A DNA stretch of 64,000 nt from JACCZH01 sp963729445 (GCA_963729445.1 CAVSNU010000005.1:806001-870000); one strand, 5' to 3'; shown: positions 9,146-18,626, numbered from the stretch's first letter. Numbers and translations are program-made. Notes: generated by a model from the letters alone, not told the origin.

Positions 9146-9465
9146 GCCTCAGCAATGTCCTTGAGTGCCGCGAGCGTGCGGTCCCAACTGTCAGCGACGG
9201 CTTCGATCCCATGGGCCGCCGAGGCGAGTCGCCCAGGTTGCACGCCGTATCGTACTTCGCGGCCAAAGCGACGGGCCTGGACCAGCCGCGCTCGATCGAG
9301 GTGGGCCAGATGTTTGGCCACAGCCTGCCGGCTGATCGGCAGTCCCGCGGCGATTGTCGTCGCGGTACCCTCTCCTACCACGGCAAGCCGCTCGAGCACG
9401 GCCCGGCGGCTGGGATCGGCCAACGCCGTAAACACGTCGTCAAACTCGTCGAGCGTCTGCATCAT
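9130..9465 (-). CDS. ArsR-family (SRPBCC-linked) transcriptional regulator
   Basis: This 111-residue winged-helix repressor shows the ArsR core: FTALADPSRRAVLERL, then TTIAAGLPISRQAVAKHLAHLDRARLV with the recognition helix, and the GREVRYGVQPGRL wing. No Cys/His metal-site cluster is apparent, so it belongs with the non-metal ArsR regulators commonly found beside Aha1/SRPBCC genes. Its ATG overlaps the TGA of the upstream SRPBCC gene (4-bp overlap), showing translational coupling. It probably represses its own operon. Confidence 0.9.
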   Translation of the reverse strand: MMQTLDEFDDVFTALADPSRRAVLERLAVVGEGTATTIAAGLPISRQAVAKHLAHLDRARLVQARRFGREVRYGVQPGRLASAAHGIEAVADSWDRTLAALKDIAEADFTT

Positions 9466-9908
9466 CCCACCGCAACTTCGTCGACAACGCGGCAGAGCCG
9501 CTCGAGCTGCAGAGACCACCCCGTGGCATTGTCGTCGAGTATGGAGTCACGGATCGCCTGTACGCCCGCCAACGAGGCGAATCCGCTCTCCTTGAGTCGC
9601 AGGATTACCCCGCCATCCTGCTCGACCAGCGTGAATTCGACGAGGGTCGAGTTCCCCTGGGTTGGATTGGCGCCAGGAAACCCACTAGCCCATCGATATG
9701 CTGCGTAGCGCGGCGCCTCCAATCGCTCCACCTGGACCGGGAAACTCCCGTAATTCGCAGTGTCGATCACGACCAGCTCGCCTTCATTGGCGTCCTTATC
9801 GAAGAGCAGGTCGTCACCAACCCAGAATCCCACTTTGGACACCAACGACCACACGTGGTCGATCTCGGCCCGGATGAAGATCTCTCGCTCGATCGCATCT
9901 TTGGTCAT
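9462..9908 (-). CDS. SRPBCC-domain (AHSA1-like) protein
   Basis: This 148-residue helix-grip (START-like) protein has the AHSA1-type start IEREIFIRAEIDHVWSLVSKV and the C-terminal long helix region LLDDNATGW-type segment that closes the pocket. The family binds hydrophobic ligands, and no enzymatic role can be assigned. AGGAGGACGAGCACG precedes the ATG at 9908. It is the second gene of a three-gene unit: 13 bp after the SRPBCC gene at 9922 and overlapping the ArsR gene. Confidence 0.85.
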   Translation of the reverse strand: MTKDAIEREIFIRAEIDHVWSLVSKVGFWVGDDLLFDKDANEGELVVIDTANYGSFPVQVERLEAPRYAAYRWASGFPGANPTQGNSTLVEFTLVEQDGGVILRLKESGFASLAGVQAIRDSILDDNATGWSLQLERLCRVVDEVAVG

Positions 9909-9921
9909 CGTGCTCGTCCTC

Positions 9922-10416
9922 CTAGCCTTCCTCGAGTCCGTCAGGATAGCGATCCGGCACGAGATTCAATTTGATGTCGTGCTCCATAAGCGCCTTGAGT
10001 CCAGCGAGCACAAAGGTGAATCCTTGCGTTGAATCCAGGGCCTGTTTGCTGACCTCGTCCCCATCTCCGCTAAAGCCGGTGTTCGTGATGCTGACGAACG
10101 TCGTGTCGTCTGATTGAGGAGTAAATAGCCACTCGACTTTCGTTGAAGGACCGTCCGCCGACCACTCGATGAGTATGCGCTTATTCTGTTCAATTTCCTT
10201 TACATGAACATCCACCGAGAAACCGTACATTTCCCAGTTCCACTGGATGTGCTCGCCAGGCGCTAGCTTGCCACTACCCTTGGTAAACCAGAATTTGGAT
10301 GTGATTGCAGGATCAATAAAAGCGTCGAATACTTCGGCGACGGGTTTTCGAATGAGCATTGCCGTTGTTGCAACTGGAGGCTGTGTAAGTTGAAGAGTGT
10401 CCGTAGAGTCTGTCAT
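9922..10416 (-). CDS. SRPBCC-domain (AHSA1-like) protein
   Basis: This 164-residue AHSA1/SRPBCC protein has AMLIRKPVAEVFDAFIDPAI at the N-terminus, the TKFWFTKGSGKL-like loop and the EWLFTPQSDDTTFVSITNTGF strand pair typical of the family. It is distinct in sequence from its downstream SRPBCC neighbour, so the operon encodes two different helix-grip proteins. The start at 10416 is preferred over the longer frame because AGGAAAAGGACAC lies just upstream. It is probably controlled by the ArsR protein encoded at the end of the same unit. Ligand unknown. Confidence 0.85.
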   Translation of the reverse strand: MTDSTDTLQLTQPPVATTAMLIRKPVAEVFDAFIDPAITSKFWFTKGSGKLAPGEHIQWNWEMYGFSVDVHVKEIEQNKRILIEWSADGPSTKVEWLFTPQSDDTTFVSITNTGFSGDGDEVSKQALDSTQGFTFVLAGLKALMEHDIKLNLVPDRYPDGLEEG

Positions 10417-11066
10417 GTGTCCTTTTCCTCGATACGTGACGATACCAAGCAGCTTGGCAGAGGATCGGCCCGAAATCATGAGGCTACTCCTCTAACCTGC
10501 AACGCAGAGTAGCATATTGGGCTGGGATGCGCAACTTTTCGGTTGCTCTTATGCCTCCAGGGGCGACCCTTATCGCATGAACGATGGCACCAAACACGAG
10601 CCGACCCTGACGACCAAAACCTGCGCCACACGGGTGCTCGAGGCCGGGACATCGGCGGTCAGGGTCGCCAGTAATTGGGACATGTCAACGTCGAGACGAC
10701 CGCGATCTACACCCAGCCGGGCTGAGAGGATCGCATCGAAGCGGTTGAACGGCGGGGTGGGAGTAACGAGATACGATGGCGTCGCCACCCCAACTGCGAA
10801 TATGTGTGAAACATCATGTGGTGAGGTCTAGCCAATAGATATTGACAGCCCGGGTCTAGGCGATTGCAGGTGTAATCTCGGTCGCGATCGACAACTCAAC
10901 CGGTGATTTATCGTTTTTTTGTCTTCGGCGCCATATGATAAATGCCTCATATAGTAGTCCGCTCCCTGGGTTGCTGTCTGATCCACACTCCTCGTGCATC
11001 TTGGTAGTCGACCACGATTTATTTGTCACCGCTTTCGTGGTCGGCCGATCACTGCCTGCGCATCAT
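10417..11066. other. intergenic stretch with repeat remnant
   Basis: About 650 bp between the SRPBCC operon and the peptide permease gene. It holds the second copy of the arsR-end repeat. Short frames are present but none resembles a known protein; it looks like decayed sequence. Confidence 0.5.
10801..10829. repeat. 29-bp repeat copy 2 (arsR 3-prime remnant)
   Basis: Matches 9117-9145 at 26 of 29 positions, all three differences being transitions. On the minus strand it still spells an Asp-Leu-Thr-Thr-stop ending like that of the intact ArsR gene, so it is probably a leftover of a lost regulator gene. Confidence 0.5.
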
Positions 11067-11984
11067 TCACGCGCCGCGCATGGTGGGGTCGAGGAGGTCG
11101 CGCAGCCAGTCGCCCATGCGGCTGACCACGAGGGTGGTGAGCATCAGGAACAGGCCGGGGAAGATGGCGATCCACCAGGCGCTTTGCAGGTATTGCCGGC
11201 CCTCGCCCAGCATGATGCCCCAGCTCGGGTTGGGCGGCTGGATGCCGAGCCCCAGGTAGCTCAAGGTCGCCTCCAGGATAATGGCGCGCGCCAGGTCGAG
11301 CGTCGTCACGACGATCAGCGGGGCCATGGTGTTGGGTAGGATGTGGCGCAGCATGATACGCAGGTGGCCGCCGCCCATAGCCCGCACCGCTTCGACGAAC
11401 TCCCGCTCGCGCAGGATCAACACCTGCCCCCGGCACACCCGGGCGTAGGTCACCCAACCGGTGAGGCCGATCACGATCACCAGGTTGGTGAAGCTGGCGC
11501 CCAGCACCGCGACGACCGCGATGGCGGGCAGGACGCTCGGCAGGGCCAGCTGCATGTCGGCCAGCATCATCAGCACTTCGTCGATCCAGCCGCCGAAATA
11601 GCCGGCTAGCAGGCCCGTCGTGATGCCGATCAGGCCGCCGAAGAGTACCGCGGCAAATCCGACGCCCAGGGAGGCGCGCGCCCCATAGATGACCCGTGAG
11701 AGGATATCGCGGCCAATATGGTCGGTCCCAAACGGATAGCCCGCCACACCTCCCATCCAGGACGGCGGCTCAAGCCGGAGGCCCAGCTGCGACCGGACCG
11801 GGTCGTGGGGCGCCACCTGCCCCGCGAAGACGGCCATCAACACCACCAGCACCAGAAAGAGCAGGGCGATCCAGAAGAGCGTCGGCACGCGTCGCAGCCA
11901 GCTTGGCCGTCGGCGCTCCACCAGGACGGACCTCTCGCTGGAGGTGGCGGTTGGCTCGGGTTGCGTCTGTAATCGTCCGGTCAT
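11067..11984 (-). CDS. dipeptide/oligopeptide ABC transporter permease, DppC type
   Basis: This 305-residue inner-membrane permease has about six helices. The N-terminal OppC-type segment (FAGQVAPHDP, then FGTDHIGRDILSRVIYGAR) is diagnostic of DppC/OppC proteins. The cytoplasmic EAA loop that docks the ATPase is seen as EAVRAMGGGHLRIMLRHILPN (about residues 193-213). Its start overlaps the stop of the DppB-type gene by 4 bp. The set has a binding protein and two permeases but no ATPase genes beside it, so it must share an ATPase encoded elsewhere. Confidence 0.93.
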   Translation of the reverse strand: MTGRLQTQPEPTATSSERSVLVERRRPSWLRRVPTLFWIALLFLVLVVLMAVFAGQVAPHDPVRSQLGLRLEPPSWMGGVAGYPFGTDHIGRDILSRVIYGARASLGVGFAAVLFGGLIGITTGLLAGYFGGWIDEVLMMLADMQLALPSVLPAIAVVAVLGASFTNLVIVIGLTGWVTYARVCRGQVLILREREFVEAVRAMGGGHLRIMLRHILPNTMAPLIVVTTLDLARAIILEATLSYLGLGIQPPNPSWGIMLGEGRQYLQSAWWIAIFPGLFLMLTTLVVSRMGDWLRDLLDPTMRGA

Positions 11985-12898
11985 TGCACGCGCATCCGTG
12001 GATCGACCCAGGCGTAGATCAGGTCGGTCAGAAGGTTGAGCACCACGAACATCCCGGCGATAAAGATCACGACGGCCTGGGCCACCGGGTAGTCACGGTT
12101 GTAGATCGCATTGATGGCCAGCAGCCCGACGCCCGGCCAGGCAAAGACCTGCTCGGTGACGATGGCACCGCTGAGGAGGCTCCCGAGCTGCAAGCCGGTG
12201 ATCGTGATGATCGGGATCGCCGCGTTCTTGAAGGCGTGCCGCATGACCACCGCACGCTCCCGCAACCCTTTGGCCCGCGCGACCCGGACGTAGTCCTGGC
12301 GCAAGACCTCCAGGAAGGCCGAGCGCGTGAGCCGGGCGATACTGGCCATCGAGAAGGCCGCCAGCGTCACGGCGGGCATGATCAGGTTGCGCCAATCGCC
12401 GGTGCCGGAGATCGGGAGGAGACCGAGCTGCAGGCCGAAGACGAGGATCAGGATGATCCCGATGAAGAAAGTCGGCGTCGACTGGCCGATCAGGGCGATG
12501 AACACCGCCACGTTGTCGACGACGCCATTGGGCCGCAGGGCCGACACCAGGCCCAGCGGGATCGCCACGGCGAGCGCGATGGTGAAGGCGACCGCGGCCA
12601 GCTGGAGTGTCCTCGGTAGGCGCTCGATGACCAGCTGCGTAACCGGCACCTGCTGGCGGACGGACTCGCCAAAGTCGCCGAGCAGCAGATTGCGCATGTA
12701 GATGCCATACTGCACGATCAGGGGCCGGTCAAAGCCCAGCTGGTGGCGGACCTCCTCGATGTAGGCCGTCGGCGCGTCCGGCGGGACCAGCAGCGCCACC
12801 GGGTCGCCCGAGAGGCGCAGGACGAAGAAGACGGCCGTCACGACGCCCAACAGGGTGAATACCCCACGCACCGCGCGACGGAGGAAGAAGGCGACCAT
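11981..12898 (-). CDS. dipeptide/oligopeptide ABC transporter permease, DppB type
   Basis: This 305-residue permease of the DppB/OppB type starts with FLRRAVRGVFTLLGVVTAVFF and continues with the periplasmic RHQLGFDRPLIVQYG segment. The EAA loop is ARAKGLRERAVVMRHAFKN and the C-terminus ends in AWVDPRMRVQ, the classic ending of this subunit. It lies 60 bp downstream of the binding-protein gene and is translationally coupled to the DppC-type gene. Confidence 0.93.
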   Translation of the reverse strand: MVAFFLRRAVRGVFTLLGVVTAVFFVLRLSGDPVALLVPPDAPTAYIEEVRHQLGFDRPLIVQYGIYMRNLLLGDFGESVRQQVPVTQLVIERLPRTLQLAAVAFTIALAVAIPLGLVSALRPNGVVDNVAVFIALIGQSTPTFFIGIILILVFGLQLGLLPISGTGDWRNLIMPAVTLAAFSMASIARLTRSAFLEVLRQDYVRVARAKGLRERAVVMRHAFKNAAIPIITITGLQLGSLLSGAIVTEQVFAWPGVGLLAINAIYNRDYPVAQAVVIFIAGMFVVLNLLTDLIYAWVDPRMRVQ

Positions 12899-12958
12899 CG
12901 TCTTGGCATCCCCTCTCAGGTAGACGCTGGGGCGTCCTCAAACCACGTCCCGCTGCGG

Positions 12959-14606
12959 CTAGGTGGCCTTCAGCTTGAGGTTGTAGGCGCGCAGGTCGAA
13001 CTCCTGGTTTCCGTTCGGCTGCCACTCGATGGAGTTCTGGACGCCGTAGAGCAGCTCGGGCTGGATGACTCGGAATCCAGGGGAAATGTTCGTCAAAGAT
13101 CTCGACCATGCGGCGGTAGATCTCGTCGCGCCGCTCCTGGTCCAGGCTGTTGTGCGCCTCGGCGCCCAGCTCGTCGAACTCCGGTTCGCGCCAGTAGTCC
13201 TGTGGACCACCAGGGCCGAGTAGTCGCCACATCATCCCGTCAGGGTCGCCGACCGTCGACGTCGGATCCGACCACCACATCCCCTTGAAGCTCTTGTCGC
13301 GGTTCTTTTGTGCTCGTACCGTGAACTGGATAACCTCCTCGACCGCGTTGATACCGACGTCTCGCCACATGGCGACGATCGCGTCGCTCATCGGCTTGTC
13401 GTTGGCCGTATAGCCGTCAGTGGTCTCCAGATAGATCGGCTCATTGTCATAGCCGGCTTGCTGCAGGAGGTCCCGCGCCGCGTCCGGGTCGTACGCGTAG
13501 GGCGGCTTGTCCGGGTCGTAGCCGATGGTGTCACCCTTGGCGATGGGACTATTGGGCACGCTGCCCATGCCGCGCCATAGCTCTTGCACGATCGCCTCAC
13601 GGTCGATCGCCAGGCTCAGCGCCTGCTTGATCAGGGGGTTGTCGAGCGGCGCGACCTTTGAGTTTACCGCCAGCACATACAGCCCGGCGTAGGGCACGCT
13701 CGCGACCTGGGCGTTCTCACTCTCGTTCACCTGCTCGACCGTGTCCGGCGTCAGATTCACCACGATGTCGCTTTCCCCGGCCAAGAGCGAGGCCACGCGC
13801 GAGGACAGTTCGGGGAGCGGCTTGTATATAACGGTATCGAAGGCGATCGGGCCATCCCAATAGTCTGCGTTCGCCTCCAGGGTCAGATGATCGTCTTTGA
13901 CCCATTCCACGAACTTGACCGGGCCGCTCCCGATCGGCTTGGCGTTGAACTCGTCCGGGCCGACCTCCTCGAAATACTTCTTCGGCATGATCTGGCCGCC
14001 GTAGAACGCCAGGCGGGCATCAAGCAGGGGATCCGGCTCTTTCGTGATGAAGCGTACCGTGTAGTCGTCCGGGGTTTCGATGCTCTCGACGGAGGTGAAG
14101 ACCGTCGCGACCAGCGTCTCGGCCTCAGGGTCGTAGGTGCGCTCGATGGTGAATTTGACGTCTGCCGAGGTGAGAGGATCGCCGTTGTGGAACGTGACGT
14201 CGTCGCGCAGCTTGAACTCCCAGGTGTTGTCGTCGATCGTCGCCCATTCGGTGGCCAGCATCGGGTGCAGCTGGCCGTCCGGGCGCCGGGCGACGAGGTT
14301 GTCGAACAGGTTGAAGCTGTACTGAATATCATTCAGTGAGGTACTGAGTTGCGGGTTGAGCACGGAGATATCACCGGCGGTGCCGATTGTCAACGTGTTC
14401 GTGGCGGTGTCGCTTGGGGCGGTAGCGTCTCCAGCGGTGGTCGGCTGCGCGCCGCTTGCGGGCTCGGTCGCGGTGGACTCCGAGTCGCCGCAAGCGACCA
14501 GGGCGGCGCTCGTGGCAGCCAACGCGGTACCGACGAGGAAACGCCGTCGGTTCAACCGAGCCGATTGGAGACGCTGAAGATACTGAACCTTCGTTTCGAG
14601 ATTCAT
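12959..14606 (-). CDS. peptide ABC transporter substrate-binding lipoprotein (frameshifted near its C-terminus)
   Basis: An SBP_bac_5 family protein. The leader has a twin-arginine-like R20-R-R-F motif and a lipobox LVAC with Cys39, so export by Tat and lipid anchoring are expected. The domain runs from GDISVLNPQLSTSL through FKLRDDVTFHNGDPLTSADVKF to the C-terminal lobe. One extra base near 13070 shifts the frame after DEHFPWIP; removing it gives the expected ending that finishes at 12959, for about 548 residues. If read without correction the protein runs on to 12729 with junk. AAAGGAG precedes the ATG. It heads the DppA-B-C unit. Confidence 0.88.
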
Positions 14607-14995
14607 CGCACCGCTCCTTTACATGATGATTGCGGTTGCATTGCCAGGTATGGCACTGCCTCGCTCTCCCCGGGTGGGATTCTCCGCAACGTTTTTGTCT
14701 ACTCTGATTGGTCAAGATGATAGCACAGCTCGACAGGCATTCGTACACCATCCGTGGGATTCACCTGGCACATTCGCAATTTTGTACGTGTTGCGTTAAT
14801 GGCTCGCAGGAAATCATTCACTCGCTGGAATCGAAATCCTGGCTAGCAGTCTTCACCGCATGAGCCGTTAGTCTGGTATTGTGGGCCGATCAGTCGGTGT
14901 TCCACCAATCCACGATGAGTTGGGGCTGCCGGCGTCTCGCTGCTCCACACGGTGAGTACAGCGTTGGCAGGCGGCGCATGGGAAAGGAGCAAACG
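14607..14995. promoter_or_regulatory. divergent promoter region between peptide importer and aminotransferase genes
   Basis: About 390 bp separate two outward-reading operons, so both must have promoters here. I see candidate AT-rich boxes but no convincing consensus pair, and no protein-like frame. Confidence 0.4.
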
Positions 14996-16282
14996 ATGGT
15001 CACTCGTGCGAATGCGGGCTGGCTTGAGCGGGCGGACATTCTCGCGGGAGGCTCCCTGGCCGGGTTTCGCCTGCCGGCCGAGGTCGACTTCGTCGTCGAG
15101 CGCGCGGCCGGCGCCCACCTCTGGGACGTCAACGGGCAGGAGTACATCGACTTCGTCCTCGGCTCAGGGCCGATGATCCTGGGGCACGCGCACCCCGCCG
15201 TCGTGGCGGCCGTGCAGGAGGCGCTTCCGCAGGGCTCGACCTACTACGCACTCAACCGCTACGCGATCGAGCTTGCCGAAGCAATCGCTGACGCGGTCGC
15301 CTGCGCGGAGCGCGTCAAATTCATGTCCACCGGCGCCGAGGCCACGATGTACGCGATCCGGTTGGCGCGAGCGGCGACCGGGCGGTCGAAAGTCCTGAAA
15401 TTCGAGGGCGGCTATCACGGCAGCCACGACGCGGCCATGATGAGTTTTGCGCCTGCCGCGCCTGGCTCTGGATCAGCGCCCGTGCCGGACTCGGCCGGCA
15501 TCCCCGAAGGCGTCCGGGCCGATGTGCTGATCGCCCCCTACAACGACGATGAGCTGACGGAGGTGGTGGCGCGCACCCACCGGGATGATCTGGCCGCCAT
15601 CATTGTCGAGCCGCAGCAGCGCACCATCCCGCCGAAGCCGGACTTCTTGCCCGCGCTGCGGCAGATCGCCGATGACGTCGGCGCCCTGCTCATCTTCGAT
15701 GAGGTCGTCACCGGGTTCCGGCTGGCGTACGGCGGCGCCCAGGCCTACTATGGCGTCACCCCCGACCTGGCCACCTACGGGAAGATCATCGGCGGCGGGT
15801 TCCCGCTGTCGGCGATCGCCGGCCGGGCCGACATCCTCGATCTCTCGGATGCACGCCGCAAGCGCGATCCGAGCTATGTACACATCAGCGGCACGCTGAG
15901 CGGGAACCCGATCGCCGCGGTCGCGGGTTTGGCGACGCTTGCCCAGCTGCGTGAGCCAGGCGTCTACGAACGCCTGGCTGAGGTCGGCGAGCGCCTGCGC
16001 GCGGGCCTGGCTGCCGCGGCAGCTGCACGTGCGCTACCACTGCAGGTCGTGGGCGAAGGCCCGCTCGCCGCGGTCCACTTCACCGAGCAACCGATTGGTT
16101 CGTATCGCGATGTCCTGACCGGCGACCGGACCCTCATGACGCAGGTCAACACCGGCCTGGTCAAGCGCGGGGTCCTGGTGCAGCTCGCGTCCAAGTTCTA
16201 CCTGTCGCTGGCGCATACCGATGAGGACATCGATACCGGCGTCAGCGCGTTCGAGGCAGCGTTGGCCGAGGCGCGGCCGTGA
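14996..16282 (+). CDS. class III aminotransferase, glutamate-1-semialdehyde aminomutase-like
   Basis: This 428-residue PLP enzyme has the substrate-side GSGPMILGHAHP block, the phosphate-binding STGAEA (111-116), the cofactor Asp235 in FDEVVTGFR, and Lys263 in TYGKIIGGGFPLSA forming the Schiff base. The pattern is nearest to the HemL/amino-acid 2,1-aminomutase branch. The neighbourhood (peptide importer, CMD-family protein) holds no haem genes, so a catabolic amine or beta-amino acid substrate is more likely than tetrapyrrole synthesis. GGGAAAGGAGCAAACG precedes the ATG. Reaction partner unknown. Confidence 0.88.
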   Translation: MVTRANAGWLERADILAGGSLAGFRLPAEVDFVVERAAGAHLWDVNGQEYIDFVLGSGPMILGHAHPAVVAAVQEALPQGSTYYALNRYAIELAEAIADAVACAERVKFMSTGAEATMYAIRLARAATGRSKVLKFEGGYHGSHDAAMMSFAPAAPGSGSAPVPDSAGIPEGVRADVLIAPYNDDELTEVVARTHRDDLAAIIVEPQQRTIPPKPDFLPALRQIADDVGALLIFDEVVTGFRLAYGGAQAYYGVTPDLATYGKIIGGGFPLSAIAGRADILDLSDARRKRDPSYVHISGTLSGNPIAAVAGLATLAQLREPGVYERLAEVGERLRAGLAAAAAARALPLQVVGEGPLAAVHFTEQPIGSYRDVLTGDRTLMTQVNTGLVKRGVLVQLASKFYLSLAHTDEDIDTGVSAFEAALAEARP

Positions 16283-16381
16283 CGTGGGCGCCGTCGCGGT
16301 CTTCGACATGGGGCCCGGAGACGATGCTGCGGCTGACGCCGGATTGACCTCTGGTTGGGAAGGGAAGGGAAGGGACTGCCG

Positions 16382-16774
16382 ATGGATGAGCGCTATGCCA
16401 CCGGTTTGAGCATTCGCCGCGAGGTGCTCGGTGAGGAGTACGTCGATAACGCGCTGAAGAACGTGGACGACTTCAACCGCGACTTCCAGCAGCTAGTCAC
16501 CGAGTACTGCTGGGGCGCCACATGGGGTGGTGAAGGCCTGGACCGCAAGCAACGCAGTCTCAACGTCCTCTGCATCCTGGCGGCGCTCAACCGGCCGCAG
16601 GAGTTCGAGCTCCATTTCAGGGGCGCGCTGCGCAACGGCTGCACGCTCGACGAGCTGCGCGAGACGTTGCACCACATCGCCATCTACGCCGGGGTGCCGG
16701 CGGGCGTCGAGGCGTTTCGCCTTGCCCGCAAGGTGCTCTCGGAGCACGCACCGTCCGAGCCGGCCTCGGACTGA
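16382..16774 (+). CDS. carboxymuconolactone decarboxylase-family protein
   Basis: This 130-residue all-helical AhpD/CMD-fold protein has the core block LHFRGALRNGCTLDELRETLHHIAIYAGVPAGVEAF, which contains the helix that carries the active residues in 4-carboxymuconolactone decarboxylase. No CxxC peroxidase motif is present, which favours decarboxylase/lactonase-like chemistry over AhpD activity. The leader is an unusual tandem GGGAA run that supplies the ribosome-binding site. It follows the aminotransferase gene by about 100 bp. Substrate unproven. Confidence 0.85.
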   Translation: MDERYATGLSIRREVLGEEYVDNALKNVDDFNRDFQQLVTEYCWGATWGGEGLDRKQRSLNVLCILAALNRPQEFELHFRGALRNGCTLDELRETLHHIAIYAGVPAGVEAFRLARKVLSEHAPSEPASD

Positions 16775-16785
16775 TCGCCGAACAG

Positions 16786-16813
16786 ACGAGGGACCCCTGC
16801 AGGGGTCCCTCGT
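16786..16813. terminator. 28-bp perfect palindrome, bidirectional terminator candidate
   Basis: Perfect 14-bp arms (16786-16799 and 16800-16813) lie between the convergent CMD-family and RDD genes. The stem is very GC-rich and lacks a clear T-run. Confidence 0.65.
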
Positions 16814-16851
16814 GCTCGGATTGGTTCGTGGATTGTGCCCGTTTGCCCGCC

Positions 16852-17298
16852 TTAGAACCGCTCGGTGGGCGAGGCAGCAGCCGGGACGTCGCGGACGACG
16901 ATGGTGTTGGCCACCCGGTCGCCCAGACGCTGCTTGGTGGGGCTGGTCCAAACGAGGATCGCGGCGACCAGATACGAGAAGAGGCCATCGATGAGGCGGA
17001 ACACGTTCCGAATCACGGCCTCACGCATCGTGATCGGGGAGCCGTCCACCTTCACCACCTTGAGCTTCAAGAGGCGTTTCCCAAGCGTTGCTCCGGACGT
17101 GCCCTCCATCAGAATGAAGTAGGCCAGGTAGAGCAGTGTAAAGAGGAAGTTGACGCCGACCGCCGGCCCGTCGGTCGCTTCGAAATCCCCTCCACTTCCG
17201 ATGGCGAACACAAACAGGATGCAACAGGCCCCCAGGGCGAAGATCAGCGAATCAATAATGACCGCGATTGCGCGCGGCCCCACACCAACCGGCTCCAT
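16852..17298 (-). CDS. RDD-family membrane protein
   Basis: This 148-residue membrane protein has the RDD layout: GVGPRAIAVIIDSLIFAL (helix 1, with Arg and Asp of the signature), a second helix about residues 50-65, the conserved GTSGATLGKRLLKLKVV loop and a third helix before KQRLGDRVANTIVV. RDD proteins are small membrane proteins, some linked to ion or sodium/proton exchange; the role here is unknown. It lies alone between the palindrome and the glycan cluster. Confidence 0.9.
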   Translation of the reverse strand: MEPVGVGPRAIAVIIDSLIFALGACCILFVFAIGSGGDFEATDGPAVGVNFLFTLLYLAYFILMEGTSGATLGKRLLKLKVVKVDGSPITMREAVIRNVFRLIDGLFSYLVAAILVWTSPTKQRLGDRVANTIVVRDVPAAASPTERF

Positions 17299-17432
17299 AC
17301 GGAATCCCCCGCTCTCCCAATCTACCCTCGAACGGCGTGACAGCTAAGGACTCGCGAGAGCGAGTCCGTCGGTGCCCATGCCGACATAACCCAGATAGAG
17401 TACGTGCGCCAGTACGTACGGTCAATAGGTCA

Positions 17433-18626
17433 TTAGCCCCACATGCGCCGTACGAGATGGCGGTAGTGCTTTGGGTACCAGCCCAGGGCCGTGATCGGGC
17501 CTTTTCCGGGGTAGCCGGCAGAGGCGAGCTGGCTCGGTGTTGGAGCGACCGTCGCCGCGAGCATGCGCAACCGTTCCGTGGAAGAGCCGGCCCACAGGTC
17601 GAGCCGGTCGAGGACGCCACGATGCTCGCGGCCGGCCCAGGAGATGTCCTGGAAGCCCACCCTGCTGAGCCAGGCTGCGAGCGCGGCAGTGACATGGGGA
17701 CGCAGCTCGGCCTCATAGTGACCTAGTGTGGGATGGGCGGTCCAGCGTGCCGCAAGAGCGACGGCGGGGTAGACAAAACGGGCGCGCCGCTCGATCCCCG
17801 ACTTCTCGACGGCCGTGCGGATCGACGTGACGCCACCCGCCAGATCGACGGCCCGCGCGAAGTCAAAGATGTGAATCATGCGGGCGGTTCCTTCGAGGAT
17901 CGCGATTGAGAGATGCACGGCCAGGTGGAGAGCCATCGCCTGGGGGGACGGGACGGTGGCGTCGTCGACGTGCTGCAGGTTATTGGTGATCCAGGGGGTG
18001 ATGTCCCAACGGAAGCCACGGAACATCTCGGTTACTGCACTATGCGACTCGACGTCGCGCGGGTTGCCGGGGTGTTCGCCATCGGTGTCGAGGGGCCGGT
18101 CAGCGGCGTCGCACGGTCCATAGGTGCGGTGTTTCCAGGACTGACCGTGCAGGCAGTAGCCGGCGTGGGCGAACGCAAGATCGATCTCTCGCTCGCTGGG
18201 ATGTCGCACCAGGACGTCCAGATCGGCCATCGGCCGCCAGCTCACCCCGGCAAGGTCATCGAGGATCATCGCACTGCCTTTGAGCGGCACAATCGTGATG
18301 CCGGCACGGTCAAAAGCGTCGAGCGTGACGAGGAGCTCGTCACGCATGAGCTTGAGACGAGCCAGGTTACGCTGCGCTTGCTCGATGAACCAGGCATCCA
18401 GCTCGGCGCCAAACGAGATCCGCCCGTCGCGGACACGCTGACCCATGATCGGAGCGATACCCTGAATTCCACACGCGAGCTGTGTGCTCTCAAGTGGGAG
18501 GCGGGCCGGCGCGGAACGAGGTGGCTGATCCTCGTTGAACAGCATGGTGGCGAGCGTGGCGGTCGTGTCGCGGAACACCTCGCGGTCGAGGTGGCTCCAG
18601 GTATCAATCACTGGCGGCATGGTCAC
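17433..18626 (-). CDS. nucleotidyltransferase-fold protein (NTP_transf_5 type)
   Basis: A 397-residue protein resembling the uncharacterised nucleotidyltransferase family of PF14907. Key features are PLKGSAMI at about 114-121 and RPMADLDVLV at 131-140, where Asp135 and Asp137 form the metal-binding pair expected of the polymerase-beta fold. A helical C-terminal half follows. Such genes are common in polysaccharide and secondary-metabolite clusters, but their reaction is not established. It overlaps the upstream glycosyltransferase gene by 23 bp; an ATG two codons in (18620) is an alternative start. Confidence 0.78.
   Translation of the reverse strand: MTMPPVIDTWSHLDREVFRDTTATLATMLFNEDQPPRSAPARLPLESTQLACGIQGIAPIMGQRVRDGRISFGAELDAWFIEQAQRNLARLKLMRDELLVTLDAFDRAGITIVPLKGSAMILDDLAGVSWRPMADLDVLVRHPSEREIDLAFAHAGYCLHGQSWKHRTYGPCDAADRPLDTDGEHPGNPRDVESHSAVTEMFRGFRWDITPWITNNLQHVDDATVPSPQAMALHLAVHLSIAILEGTARMIHIFDFARAVDLAGGVTSIRTAVEKSGIERRARFVYPAVALAARWTAHPTLGHYEAELRPHVTAALAAWLSRVGFQDISWAGREHRGVLDRLDLWAGSSTERLRMLAATVAPTPSQLASAGYPGKGPITALGWYPKHYRHLVRRMWG

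Noticed and set aside
16355..16380. Tandem GGGAA repeat before the CMD-family gene as a possible phase-variation tract
   Set aside because: Only about three units, and they simply create a strong ribosome-binding site; no evidence of length variation.
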